Notes under the pieces: generated by a model
Seen by the model: the letters and a program-made list of their open reading frames with translations, nothing else
What the model was told of the DNA's origin: nothing
Databases searched by the model: none
Made by a program: the position numbers and the translations under genes
From: Boesenbergia rotunda
Taxonomy: Eukaryota > Streptophyta > Magnoliopsida > Zingiberales > Zingiberaceae
Reading direction: 5' to 3'
NCBI GenBank assembly: GCA_024364735.1
Contig: JAGFNQ010002307.1
Coordinates: 118,902-182,901, forward strand
Length of the DNA: 64,000 nucleotides
Shown: positions 45,939 to 56,698 of the stretch, piece by piece
How positions within the stretch are numbered: position 1 is the stretch's first letter
Layout: every line of letters begins with the position of its first letter

Positions 45939-47140
45939 GTTCAGTCTTACAGAACAGTGTGTAGCTAAGGATGGTAAGAACCTAAATTTTAAACGATAAC
46001 AGAAGAAAAAAAACACTTAAAAATAACCTCTGCTCATTTTATACATAATTAGCTGTCTCAGTGGTTATGGAGATAAAACACCCAGATAGGGGCACCTGAC
46101 ACTGGACCGTCTTGTGGCGTACTGATCCATATATCATCTACACACAATATCCAACATGGACTCATATAGGGACATTACCAAGATGATAAACCTTGCATGG
46201 CAGTATATCATAATACATTGGAACTAAAACTCAAGTGGTGCAAGCAGACCTGCCATCCGAACAACAGTATATCAATTAGGGAAAAACTCTTTTCTGAAAA
46301 GGAAAAGTTACAATTGGAAAATTAATTATTTTCATAGATCTCATTTCAATTCAAGCATATTGCAAAAGTTAAAATTAAAAATGTATCTACAAATTCATTT
46401 AGACTTCTTAACTAGCAGCTCAAGTTTCAATGGACATGACTATTCATGGAAACCAATGTAGCAAAACTTTAAGTTCGATGAAAGATAAAGTCATTGGAGG
46501 CCTAAAGTTTTATATGTTTGAGTAATTAAGAAAATTATAAATACACAGTTAATAAACAGATGGGACAGTGGTGGCATATACATAATATTCATCTCTTTCT
46601 ACTTATTTGCTTGATCACTGTTTGCCAAAAGAACTATAATGGACACCAATAACCGCAGAACTACAACTAATGCAAGATAAATTTTTGCTTCATAAAAAGT
46701 AAGGTGCGTTCAAGAATTTAATTTTTTTGTATACTTTTAAATAATCAATAATCATGATGAAAAATAATTTTAACTTGGTTTTGTGCAGTAGATATACATA
46801 TTTGTTATTTTTCAAAGAAATATAAATGCAATTTCCGAAGTGGTGGTCCGTTTGAAGTTTGGAGGTCAGAACTCCAAACGATAACATTAATCATAAGGAT
46901 AGATAAGAAAAACGAACCCAAGTGGACTAGATTTTTCATTTACTTGGGTTTCTTTTCCAAGTCGTAAAAAATTCAACTTGTAACAGCCATTGACGTTCAC
47001 AAACACAGCCAAAACAGTGGATTCAATCGACCAGATAGTTGCTCTTCCCTCAGGATCGCAACCCAAAAACATAGTGAGGCGAGACGTTGGAGTAGAAAAA
47101 GGGCGACTCCCAGGAAAGGAAAAAAAGGAGCGAAGAATAC

Positions 47141-47290
47141 CGTGCGAAGAACCGCGGCGGCGGCGAGGCAGGCGCGCTTCATCACTCTCCTGTAGGCCTT
47201 TTCGTTGGTGGGAGAGTGGAACCCAGCACCTACATGAACGGCGACGAAGAACCGATTGGTGTTCCCATCGCTCTTGCCGTAGTCCGCCAT
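47141..47290 (-). CDS. TASP1: Taspase1-like exon 1
   Basis: ATG at 47290. It encodes 50 residues from MADYGKSDG through FVAVHVGAGFHSPTNEKAYR to AAAAVLRT, and ends in phase 0 at donor CACG|GTATTC. The VHVGAG motif is the start of the asparaginase-2 fold. The upstream sequence on the minus strand (47300-47700) is the probable 5' UTR/promoter. No clear TATA box was found. Confidence 0.85.
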
Positions 47291-47299
47291 TCCTCGCCA

Positions 47300-48600
47300 C
47301 TCGGCTCGCTCACGACTGAACCCAAAAACAATAAGAATGGGGTTTTGATTCGTAAGATTTGGTTATTTCCCGAAAACACTTTCACTTTAGCCCCTCAAAC
47401 TTTAAGCATGACAAATCTTGGCCTTTTTTTCCTAAGGCTAAGGATAGGAAAGGAATTAACGAGGGAAGAAGATTCATAGTCATAGGGAAAGGTAAGAGAA
47501 ACGAAAGAGCAAAAAGAAAAGAATACGAGGGCGGGAAAAGAAAAAGCTCTTTGCGGGGGTAAAGTAGCGAAAGAAAAAAAAAACGAATAGCAGAGTCAAA
47601 GCGCCACTCGTAAAAATCCTCACACGTCTTCGATTTGATTTGCAGAATAGTATTTCGACCACTCGCTGACAGTGCGATTGTTAAGTTAAGCTAAAGATCT
47701 CAGCGCTGGCGATCGCGAATGCTAGGCCTCGAGATTGGAGTTCCAGTGCCAGGTTTCGAGATGTGGCGAGTGGCTGCGATCGCACGAAGGTGGCGAAGAT
47801 GTACTCGACGAGGCGGGATAAGGCAGAGGAATAGGAAGTGCCAGCGGCCATCGGCCATCGGCCATCGGGTCTCCGATGAGAGTCTACACCAATTGCGGCA
47901 CTTTGGAGATGCCATTGTGGCAAAGCGGTCCAGCGGGGCCTGAGGTTGTAATCTATTTTTTCTACCCTCGTGTTTCTTGATATCTCCGGGCCTAATTCTG
48001 TATTTTCCAAATCTTGATCCGTGCTTTGGGATGATTTTCGAGTTTGATCAAGCTTGATCTAGCTCTTGAAATTCTTCTAGGATTTGCTCGGCTCTGAGCC
48101 CGAAGGATCAGAAGATGAGACTGAGACTAAAACAGGAGAGGATGCCGAAGTTGCTACTCCTGTAGCACGAGAAGCATAGAGATGGGAGAGAGGAGGAGAA
48201 GAAGGCAACGGTGGAACATGGCTAATAAACTCTCGCAGGACCAACTGCAGAAAGAGGATGTCGCACTGGGTAGCCTATCGTGTGATAGTTGCGCATAGGG
48301 AGGGAATTGCTTTCCGTCTGATCTGAGCAAGAAAAATCATGAAAAAATTATTCATCGTTGGATTTATATATACTGTCCATTAGGTAAAAAAAAAAAAAAA
48401 CTCTTTCTATTTTTTCCAGTAAATAAGAGAAAAAAAGATAATCCATCCTATTTTTAGAAAGTAAACAGAGGAAATGGAAAATTTTATGTAATTTATATTT
48501 CCTTCATCTCAAGTAAATAAAGCCTAAGAGAGGCAAATATGCAATCCCCTTATAAAATTCCTAAAATGACCTTTTAATCTAAATTTTTAGTCATACATAA
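47300..48600. other. Upstream region of the Taspase1-like gene
   Basis: GC-richer than the introns at 47700-47940. It has overlapping ORFs on both strands (for example 47681-48010 on minus) but no recognised domain. A GCCATCG triplication lies at 47850-47870. Promoter or a degraded neighbouring exon; I cannot tell which. Confidence 0.35.
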
Positions 48601-48929
48601 GAGGGGTACTCAAAAGTTATGGTTAGGCCCATCTCAGGCCGGGTTCGAAACAGACCCAGCCCCAACTCGGAATCGGGTCAATGGGACCAAGTACATGTTG
48701 ACCTGGATCCGGTTCATCCCCTCTAAAAATCGTCCATCGGCAGTTCAATTTTTTTTCGTTTTGGACATTAGAACTACTGGCGATTCACAACTGAAATCGT
48801 TCGTTAACTAACGGTTCTAACCATTGGGATGAAAAAAGAAGGATTTTTTAATTTTTTTTCAATAATTGAGATCATTTGACTATTTTTTTATCAATGATTA
48901 CGATTTAGTATTCGTTACTTTGTGAACTC

Positions 48930-48937
48930 TATAAATA
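48930..48937 (+). promoter_or_regulatory. TATA box of the interrupted hAT-like gene
   Basis: TATAAATA lies about 120 bp before the ATG at 49054, with a pyrimidine-rich leader between. Confidence 0.45.
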
Positions 48938-49053
48938 GAAAGCTCATTTCATTATTTTTACACACATCTTCTAATCTTATTCTCAATTCTACAATCTCTA
49001 CACGCTTTCCACTCTAATTCTCCACGCTTCCTCTTTCGAGAGTTCTGACTACA

Positions 49054-49193
49054 ATGGAAGGAGGTCGAGGGCAAGGAGGAGGCTAAGGGCAAGGAGGTTT
49101 ATCATCTTGCTCTCGGAAGGGCAAGAAAATAGCGAATCCGAACATTCAATTCACCGATGATGAGACCGAACAACTTCTAAATCCAACTTCAAC
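49054..49193 (+). pseudogene. 5' end of a probable hAT-like transposase gene cut by Ty3 copy 2
   Basis: The frame begins MEGGRGQGGG, hits TAA, then reads GQGGLSSCSRKGKKIANPNI and ends LLNPTST at the Ty3 boundary. A glycine-rich start, the TATA/leader layout, and an upstream segment (about 48600-48700, GGCCGGGTTCGAAACAGACC type) resemble plant hAT elements. The transposase core is not visible, so the call rests on texture. Its last 11 bp (CCAACTTCAAC) also precede Ty3 copy 1 at 1-11. Confidence 0.35.
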
Positions 49194-50977
49194 TGTAACA
49201 CCAGAATTTTTCCAAATAAAAAGAAATTTTCTTTAAAAGGGTCAGGGGAGCCAGGGCTCGAACTGGCGACCCTCGGGTTCGAATTAATTTTGAGTTTCCA
49301 TTAGGGACAGTAATCATCTCATTAGAATATCGAACCAATATTAGATAAGTAATAGTAAGCGTCCTTTATGGGAGATGGTTTAACTTCTACTTAGTACATA
49401 AAAGATGGAAAGGAGAGAAAACTTTCTCATCCTCCTTCTTCCTTGCGAAAACCAAGAAAGAAGAGGCTAGGGTTTCTTGCCAAGAGGGAACTAGGGTTCT
49501 CTCCTAGGGCCAAGGGTTGCAAGATCGCACAAGGAAGAAGATTCTACGCCGGTGTAGTAAGTTAGAAGCATAGAGATGTAAGTAGATCACTCACCTGTAG
49601 TAAAAGTAGTTCTCGAATGATTTCTAAACATGATTCTAAGTCTTTTTGGTGTTTGTGATCTTAGTATAGCAAGACCAAGGTCTTGATTTGCCCCAAAACA
49701 AGTTTTAGGATTATGACACGCAAGGTATTCGATAAAAGTTCTGAATAGGACTAAGGTCTTACTAAGCTCTAGAACGAGTTCTAGGAATAAGAAATGAGAT
49801 AAGAAACAAGACCAAGGTCTTGTTGTGTCATAAAATAAGTTTTGGGACAATTACCTTTTTAAGTGCTAAGTTATGCATTTAAATACAAGCATGAGTACAA
49901 GTTTAAGTATATTATTTTGAAAGACCAAGGTCTTTTTGGCATGTACCGGGCCGAGACCCACAAGATCTAAGCGAGCTTAGTAAACGCTCTATTAGGGTTC
50001 GGTGGCTAGCTACCCCGAAACCTATTAGGGATGTGCGCATTAATACTATGTCGGGTCCAAAAAAAAGATGTTTATTATTTTGAAGTATAAGAGTATAAGT
50101 TTCAAGTTTTTAAAAGCAAGAAATCATTTCAAGCATGTTACACATTTTTCAGTTCAAGCAAAGTTTTCAAATGCAAGCATTTGTTACAAATATATTCATG
50201 AGCATTTTTCATGTTAAGTATAGCATTTTCAGTTACATATGTTTTAAAGTGAGCATGAACATGTTTTATATCGAATGCATGTTTTGTGAGATAGGTATCT
50301 ACTTACTAAGCAATTTGCTTATAGTTTGCATCCTTTTATTGCAGATAAAAGTAAAGAAAGGATGTAAGGCAAGGAGGTCAAAGGATGGATGGTTGTGTCA
50401 GTGGCGGCGGAACAGTGGAATGAGATCCTTCGGGATGAGTTTGTTAATGTTCCAAGCTCTAAACAATAGAATGTTTTGAGTTTTCTTGAGTTCATGAGTT
50501 ATGTGTCATGTTAGTTATGTCTATTCGGCAAGAAGATATTAAGTTTGAAATGCATGCTAAATGGAGTATGATTGAGTCCAATTATGATGGTTATGTGATT
50601 ATGAGTATTCTATTTGTTGTGTAGTCAAAATAGGGTGTATATGTATACTTGATCAGTGTTTCTGATATCTGGAAACTACAGTTTCAGAGGTATCCGTCGA
50701 CTGATTCAGGTATCAATCGACTGCCCTCAAGAAATCGAGGGAACAGAGACATTGGTCGAGTGATTTCCAGGCTGAGTCAACTGCACCAGTCAACTGACAA
50801 GGTCATCAGTCGACTGGTGCTAGTGTAAAAGAGAAAGAGTTGTAGGGTTACAATCAAGAGATTTGGGGATCAAAGCCAGCAAGAATTAAATTTATTTTTT
50901 TTAATTTGGGTTGGCCCAACAGTAAAGTTAATGTGACGGCCCTATAAGGTCAAGATTAGTAATAGAGGGTCGGTACA
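49194..50977 (+). repeat. 5' LTR of Ty3 copy 2
   Basis: TGTAACACCAGAATTT to GGGTCGGTACA. It is collinear with 12-1803, apart from a few substitutions and an indel near 50085. Confidence 0.9.
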
Positions 50978-50981
50978 GGTT

Positions 50982-50993
50982 TGGTATCAGAGC
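50982..50993 (+). other. Primer-binding site of Ty3 copy 2
   Basis: TGGTATCAGAGC, 4 bp after the LTR. Confidence 0.85.
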
Positions 50994-51034
50994 AAGTTTC
51001 CGCCCTTCCACCACACTAACATCAAGCATCAATC

Positions 51035-52139
51035 ATGCCTCCTATTAAGTAAGAAAGTGCATATGTTTAGTTTTTCAATACATGTCTTTATTTGACTGTT
51101 AGCCTTAACATATGCTATTATGTGCATGATCAGTATATGTTATATGAGTATGATAATAGTATGATGATGAGTATGATGATAATAGGATGATATGACATAT
51201 GTTATATGAGTATGATAATATGAGTATGATGATGAGTAGGATGATAGTATGATGATATGACATATGTCATATGAGTATGATGATAGTGAAGTAATGCTCT
51301 TGTCCTCATTATAATAGTAAGAGAATGGCAAAGGGGACGTCCCAGGAAGGCCCAAAATGAGGAGCGAGCTCCTAGAGGATAAGAGACTATCCTCATTGTA
51401 ATAATAAGAGAATGACAAGGGGACGCAGGAAGGCCTAAAACGAGGAGCGAGCTCCTAGAGGGCAAGAGACAACTGAGTCAGTACCACCACTAAATCTTTT
51501 AGAGGTGGTGGCTCAGTTACAAAAGCAATTAACAGAACAGTAGCAAGTGATTGCTACCCTAATGGCTAACTAGCAGACCGCTCCCACTACCCCGCCGGAA
51601 GAGAATATAGTGGCCCCTGTTGTGACCGAAGATCCATCGATTACATTTGTAGTCCCGGCAAGGGGGGTAAGGCAAGAAGAATACCTCATTCAGTGGCAGA
51701 AACTGAGGTCAGAGAACTTCTTAGGCACAAGGGAACCATGGGATGCTCAAGCATAGTACAAAACGTTAGAGAGCATAGTGGAGCTACTGGACTAGCCTGA
51801 GGTAGAGAAGATAAAGTGTGCCTCCTTCAACTTTACCGGAGATGCTAGAATGTGGTGGGAGAGAGTCCAGGCCAAGAGAAATGTCAACCAGATGACATGG
51901 GCTGACTTCGAGACTGAGTTCTTCGAAGAATACTTTCACATGCGAATAACCAACAAGCATTATGATGGATTCACAGAGTTCAGACAAGGAGAACTATCTG
52001 TGGATGAAGCAGTGAGGAAGTTCAACCGACTAGCTTGTCTGTGCCCAGAGCTAGTTGGCACTGAAAGAGAAAGAGTCAGGCTAATGCTCAAGATGTTAAG
52101 GCCTGAGATAACGTTAAATGTGGCCAGCGGTGTTAATAG
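51035..52139 (+). pseudogene. Ty3 gag fragment, copy 2
   Basis: It has an ATG at 51035 (CTG in copy 1), soon followed by a stop. The capsid motifs are as in copy 1. TAG at 51754-51756 replaces the TGG at 2594-2596 of copy 1. The frame is cut at 52139 by copia B. Confidence 0.85.
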
Positions 52140-52688
52140 TGTTGGTGCAAGTTGCATCAATGATGTTCTCCTTTAAAGTGTTTTAATGTTTGACAATACA
52201 CTTAAGACAGTGATACATTGAACAGACAAAGGGGAGTTAGGAGAAGTAACCTAAGCGGAAGAAAAGTCCTAGTTAAGCTGGGCACTAAGACCTGGTGAGT
52301 GAAGTTGGGCACTAAGTCCTGGCATAGGGCTGGGCACCGAAGACCTGCTCGGAAGGTGGGCACTAAGTCCTGGTCGAGGACTGGGCAAGAAGACCTGGCC
52401 GAGGGTTGGGCACCGAAGACCTGGTTCGGGGAATTGGGCACGAAGACCTGGCCGAGGGTTGGGCACCTAAGTCCTGGACCTAGGGTTTGGGCACGGAGTC
52501 TTGATCCGAGGGACTGAGCAACTTAGCTGAGCGATGACTAAGGACAGGAGTAGAGACGGGTCAGGGTTTGGGCGTCTCGAGGTCCGGAGGTATCGGAAGC
52601 TAAGCAAAAGTCCACCCGAAGGACTGGGTGGCAACCGTCTCCTGAAAGGAGTAGGTGAAAGGCGCGTTCTCGGGGGTGGGAACTTGCG

Positions 52689-55232
52689 CCGGTCGACCCG
52701 ATCCTACAATTATTAGTATTAACATTATCAGAATTAAAGTTATGATAATTTATTTTAGAAATTACTGAATTAATGTTCTGAATTAAATAATTAATTTCAG
52801 ATATTTTATTCATATCTACATTTTCTAATTTGTCATGCAAGATATTAATTTTACTATGCAGTAAATCTAATTTATCAGAAAGATTAACTAAATTATCTAA
52901 AGACAGTGCAGGAATTTTGAAACTTTTCGGAACGTAAATTTTACGTACCTTTGTCGGACATTTGTTCTTGTAGTGTCCGTATTTTCCACACTTGAAGCAT
53001 TGTACGTGATCTTTGTTTTTCCGGACTCCTGGCGCTGGTGCCCCCTTTACCGCTGGTGATGTAGACCGAATTTTACAAGTAGGGCACTGATTTTTATAGT
53101 GCTCTCTCTCCTTGCATGTGAAGCACGTGATATGAAATTTAAAAACAGATATTTAAATAAAATATACCTGATTCACCCTTGAGCTCCCCTCAACTCCTGG
53201 CGTCGTTGCTCCGTCGACGATTAGTCCGGTGAAGAGCGGCTCGGCTCTGATACCAATTGTAGGACCGGTGTCGTTGATAGAGGGGGGAGTGAATATCGAC
53301 CGTGAAAAACTCTCGCGGAAACTTCGTAGAAAAGCTCGGATCGTTCTGAACTTAGAACGTTAGTAGCACAGCGGAAAAGTAAATAAACAAAATAAAAGCA
53401 ATACACAGGGACACAGCGGGATTTATTTACTTGGTTCCCAACCCCCCAGGGTCAGTACGTCCAAGGCCTATGTACTCAGCGTGAGTCCACTATTGGTCTC
53501 CTTGGAATTTCCGGAGGCGGAGAAAACCCGTCTTACAGTGTAGAAGTACAAGCACAAGTACAGAAAATTAAGTACGGAAAATTAAATGCAAACCGAACAA
53601 AACAAAGTTGAAGCTCGGCCGATCTGGACCTCCGAAGTGCCGCGCACTTCCTCCTGGAGCCTCCCGGTCGTAGAGCCTCGTCTTTAGCGCGTTGTCGTCG
53701 GTCAGAATGATCAGAATGGCTTGTAGCAGTTGTGTTTGAAGCAGAGGGGTCGAGGCCCCTTTTATAGCACTCTTGGGGGCGCCCTAGACGTCGGGGGCGC
53801 CCCGATAAACCCGGTCAAACCTTATCCCCGAGTCGACCTCGCTGCAGCTGATAAAACCTTTGACCAGGGCGCCCCGGACCTCCCGGGCGCCCTCATGAAG
53901 GCTTATCTGTGTTTCGGACTCGAAACAGCACAAACAGCTTTGAACTCGGGCGCCCCAGACACTCCGGGCGCCCGGGTTCAAAGCTGTTTGTGCTGTTTCG
54001 AGTCCGAAACACAGATAAGCCTTCATGAGGGCGCCCGGGAGGTCCGGGGCGCCCTGGTCAAAGGTTTTATCAGCTGCAGCGAGGTCGACTCGGGGATAAG
54101 GTTTGACCGGGTTTATCGGGGCGCCCCCGACGTCTAGGGCGCCCCCAAGAGTGCTATAAAAGGGGCCTCGACCCCTCTGCTTCAAACACAACTGCTACAA
54201 GCCATTCTGATCATTCTGACCGACGACAACGCGCTAAAGACGAGGCTCTACGACCGGGAGGCTCCAGGAGGAAGTGCGCGGCACTTCGAAGGTCCAGATC
54301 GGCCGAGCTTCAACTTTGTTTTGTTCGGTTTGCATTTAATTTTCCGTACTTAATTTTCTGTACTTGTGCTTGTACTTCTACACTGTAAGACGGGTTTTCT
54401 CCGCCTCCGGAAATTCCAAGGAGACCAATAGTGGACTCACGCTGAGTACATAGGCCTTGGACGTACTGACCCTGGGGGGTTGGGAACCAAGTAAATAAAT
54501 CCCGCTGTGTCCCTGTGTATTGCTTTTATTTTGTTTATTTACTTTTCCGCTGTGCTACTAACGTTCTAAGTTCAGAACGATCCGAGCTTTTCTACGAAGT
54601 TTCCGCGAGAGTTTTTCACGGTCGATATTCACTCCCCCCTCTATCAACGACACCGGTCCTACAATTGGTATCAGAGCCGAGCCGCTCTTCACCGGACTAA
54701 TCGTCGACGGAGCAACGACGCCAGGAGTTGAGGGGAGCTCAAGGGTGAATCAGGTATATTTTATTTAAATATCTATTTTTAAATTTCATATCACGTGCTT
54801 CACATGCAAGGAGAGAGGGCACTATAAAAATCAGTGCCCTACTTGTAAAATTCGGTCTACATCACCAGCGGTAAAGGGGGCACCAGCGCCAGGAGTCCGG
54901 AAAAACAAAGATCACGTACAATGCTTCAAGTGTGGAAAATACGGACACTACAAGAACAAATGTCCGACAAAGGTACGTAAAATTTACGTTCCGAAAAGTT
55001 TCAAAATTCCTGCACTGTCTTTAGATAATTTAGTTAATCTTTCTGATAAATTAGATTTACTGCATAGTAAAATTAATATCTTGCATGACAAATTAGAAAA
55101 TGTAGATATGAATAAAATATCTGAAATTAATTATTTAATTCAGAACATTAATTCAGTAATTTCTAAAATAAATTATCATAACTTTAATTCTGATAATGTT
55201 AATACTAATAATTGTAGGATCGGGTCGACCGG
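52689..55232. repeat. Inverted repeat (palindrome), two 1.27-kb arms
   Basis: The left arm (52689-53960) is the reverse complement of the right arm (53961-55232), with the centre in a GGCGCCC cluster of the copia LTR. The outer ends CCGGTCGACCCGATCCTACA and its complement match exactly and the coordinates are symmetrical, so no net indels separate the arms. Each arm holds the LTR 3' half, TATA box, primer site, gag start and the first 20 bp of the solo LTR. Symmetrical ORFs at 53730-54137 and 53784-54191 are a by-product. Confidence 0.9.
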
Positions 55233-56698
55233 CTAGAGGGGGGTGAATATACGGTTTATGAAAAATAAGCACTAACACTCGTCTTTTAAAAAAAATAAAC
55301 TTGGTTGCAACAGAGTCGTTGCTTCCAAGGCAGTTGATGTTCAAACAGAAACTCCTTAAGGCGGAGAAGCCTTTACAGTTGTAGCACAGAGAAAGCTTAG
55401 AGAGAAAGAAAGTTTACAACTCAATGAATTGAAATCTTGAATCTAAATCTCTAAGTCTATTTATAGGTTGAGTGATATGATCTTGATCGTTGATACAAGA
55501 TTGAGTTGTATCTTGATCGTAGATCTAAGATTATCTCAACCAAATTTTGAACTCTAATTAGAAGAGATAAAATTAAAAGCTTTAATTTTGAACGTTGCTT
55601 TTGAACGTTGCTTTTAAACGTTCCTTTTGAACGTTGCTTTGATTAAAAACTTTGAATTAACGCAACGTTCAAAAGCTTTTAAAAAAGCTTTGATTAAAGC
55701 AACGTTTCACGCTTTTAATTAAAAAGCTTTAACAAGCTTTTTATTAAAGCTTTAAAACGTTTTAATAAAAGCTATAATCAACTTTTAATTAAAAGCTTTA
55801 ATAAAAGCTATAATCGACTTCTAATTAAAACTTGTTAATTAAAAGATTAAATTAAAAGCTTTTATAAAAGACGTTCGTAAGTAGATCTTCTAGGTGATTT
55901 CTGACCAACTGGAATTAGGCTCACCCGAACCCGACTCCAGCCTTTCGTCCCTCGAGCGTCCTTCCTCCCGGCTTCTCGTCCCTCGGACACCGCGCACGTC
56001 CTTCTCGCTCCACCGGTGTACTCTTCCGCAGCTTCCGCGTCCCTCGGATTGCACTGAGCCCGTCGGCTCACTTCCCCGCGCAATCCTTCTCGTCCACTGC
56101 GTCTTACGCTTGACTTCCTCCGTACCTAAGTTCCTGCACACTTAGCAGAGGGATTAAAACCAACCAGGACCTAACTAACTTGGTGGATCACATCAAAACT
56201 AACCAGGGCACCAACAATAATGTTAATTCTGATAATTCTAATTCAGATAAAATTAATCCTAAGGATAAATCCGAATTTAAATTTGAAAATCCTAAGGATA
56301 ATCCAGAAATTAATTCTGAAAATATTATTTCTGAGGATAAAAATGATTTTATTAATATTCCTGAGGATAATAAGGATAATTCTGAGGATCATAAGAATAA
56401 TTCTGAGGATAGTGGAGATGATATCTCTTTTGATAATAATTTAATCATTCCATTAGATAATCCTGAAAAATTAACTAGTGGTCCATTTTACTCCACCCAC
56501 TTTGAGGATATTGAAAGATCTAATTTTGAAGAGGAGATAGAATTGTCTAAGATAAAGGCCATGGTTAATAAAAATTACAAACGTTCAAATAAATCAGAAT
56601 TACTAGAGAAACTTGAAAAGAAAAATAAGGATGAGTCAGAAATTTTCGAAATAATAAAAATGCTAAACCAAAATCCACAACTATTAATTAATCATTAA
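54796..56698 (+). pseudogene. Copia B gag remnant, copy 2 (split by solo LTR)
   Basis: Both zinc knuckles (CFTCKERGHYKNQC and CFKCGKYGHYKNKC) are contiguous here, which proves the element A target site. The frame breaks at 55212 for the solo LTR and resumes at 56217 with the N/D/S-rich tail to 56698. An inverted copy of the first part lies in the left palindrome arm. Confidence 0.8.
55213..56216 (-). mobile_element. Solo LTR of a copia element
   Basis: 1004 bp from TGTAGGATCGGGTCGACC to GGGCACCAACA with TSD ATAAT (55208-55212 and 56217-56221). The empty site is in copy 1 near 15309. Its + start (TGTAGGATCG, then CTAGAGGGGGGTGAATA) matches the ends of copia D and B LTRs in reverse. No internal region is present: LTR-LTR recombination removed it. 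AAAGCTTTTAATTAAA words fill 55560-55870. Confidence 0.88.

Larger units (their letters stand above)
34333..47290 (-). other. TASP1: Threonine aspartase (Taspase1-like) gene, 3' part not visible
   Basis: Eight exons on the minus strand give a continuous frame of about 287 codons with matching intron phases and GT-AG borders. The product belongs to the Ntn-hydrolase/asparaginase-2 family. Plant proteins of this kind are about 400 residues, cleave themselves before a threonine, and act as an endopeptidase after aspartate. Seen here: VAVHVGAGFHS, NAGRGSNLTE, CDASIMDG, LLGRIPPMFLVGEGAREW, the autocleavage site IADTVGAVC (Asp-Thr; the Thr becomes the nucleophile) and ASGASSGGIALK. The C-terminal ~120 residues are missing from the window. 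They lie beyond the transposon nest at 1-32420 or are lost. Copia G sits in intron 6. Confidence 0.85.

Noticed and set aside
45890..45940. GA repeat considered as a regulatory GAGA site of the host gene
   Set aside because: It lies deep in an intron and looks like an ordinary microsatellite. Nothing supports a regulatory role.
47681..48010. 109-codon minus-strand ORF upstream of the Taspase1-like gene
   Set aside because: Overlapping frames on both strands have similar length because the DNA is GC-rich. No domain or splice context was recognised.
53730..54191. Two 135-codon ORFs on opposite strands with almost the same protein
   Set aside because: They are one sequence read from both arms of the palindrome through GGCGCC repeats in LTR DNA, not genes.
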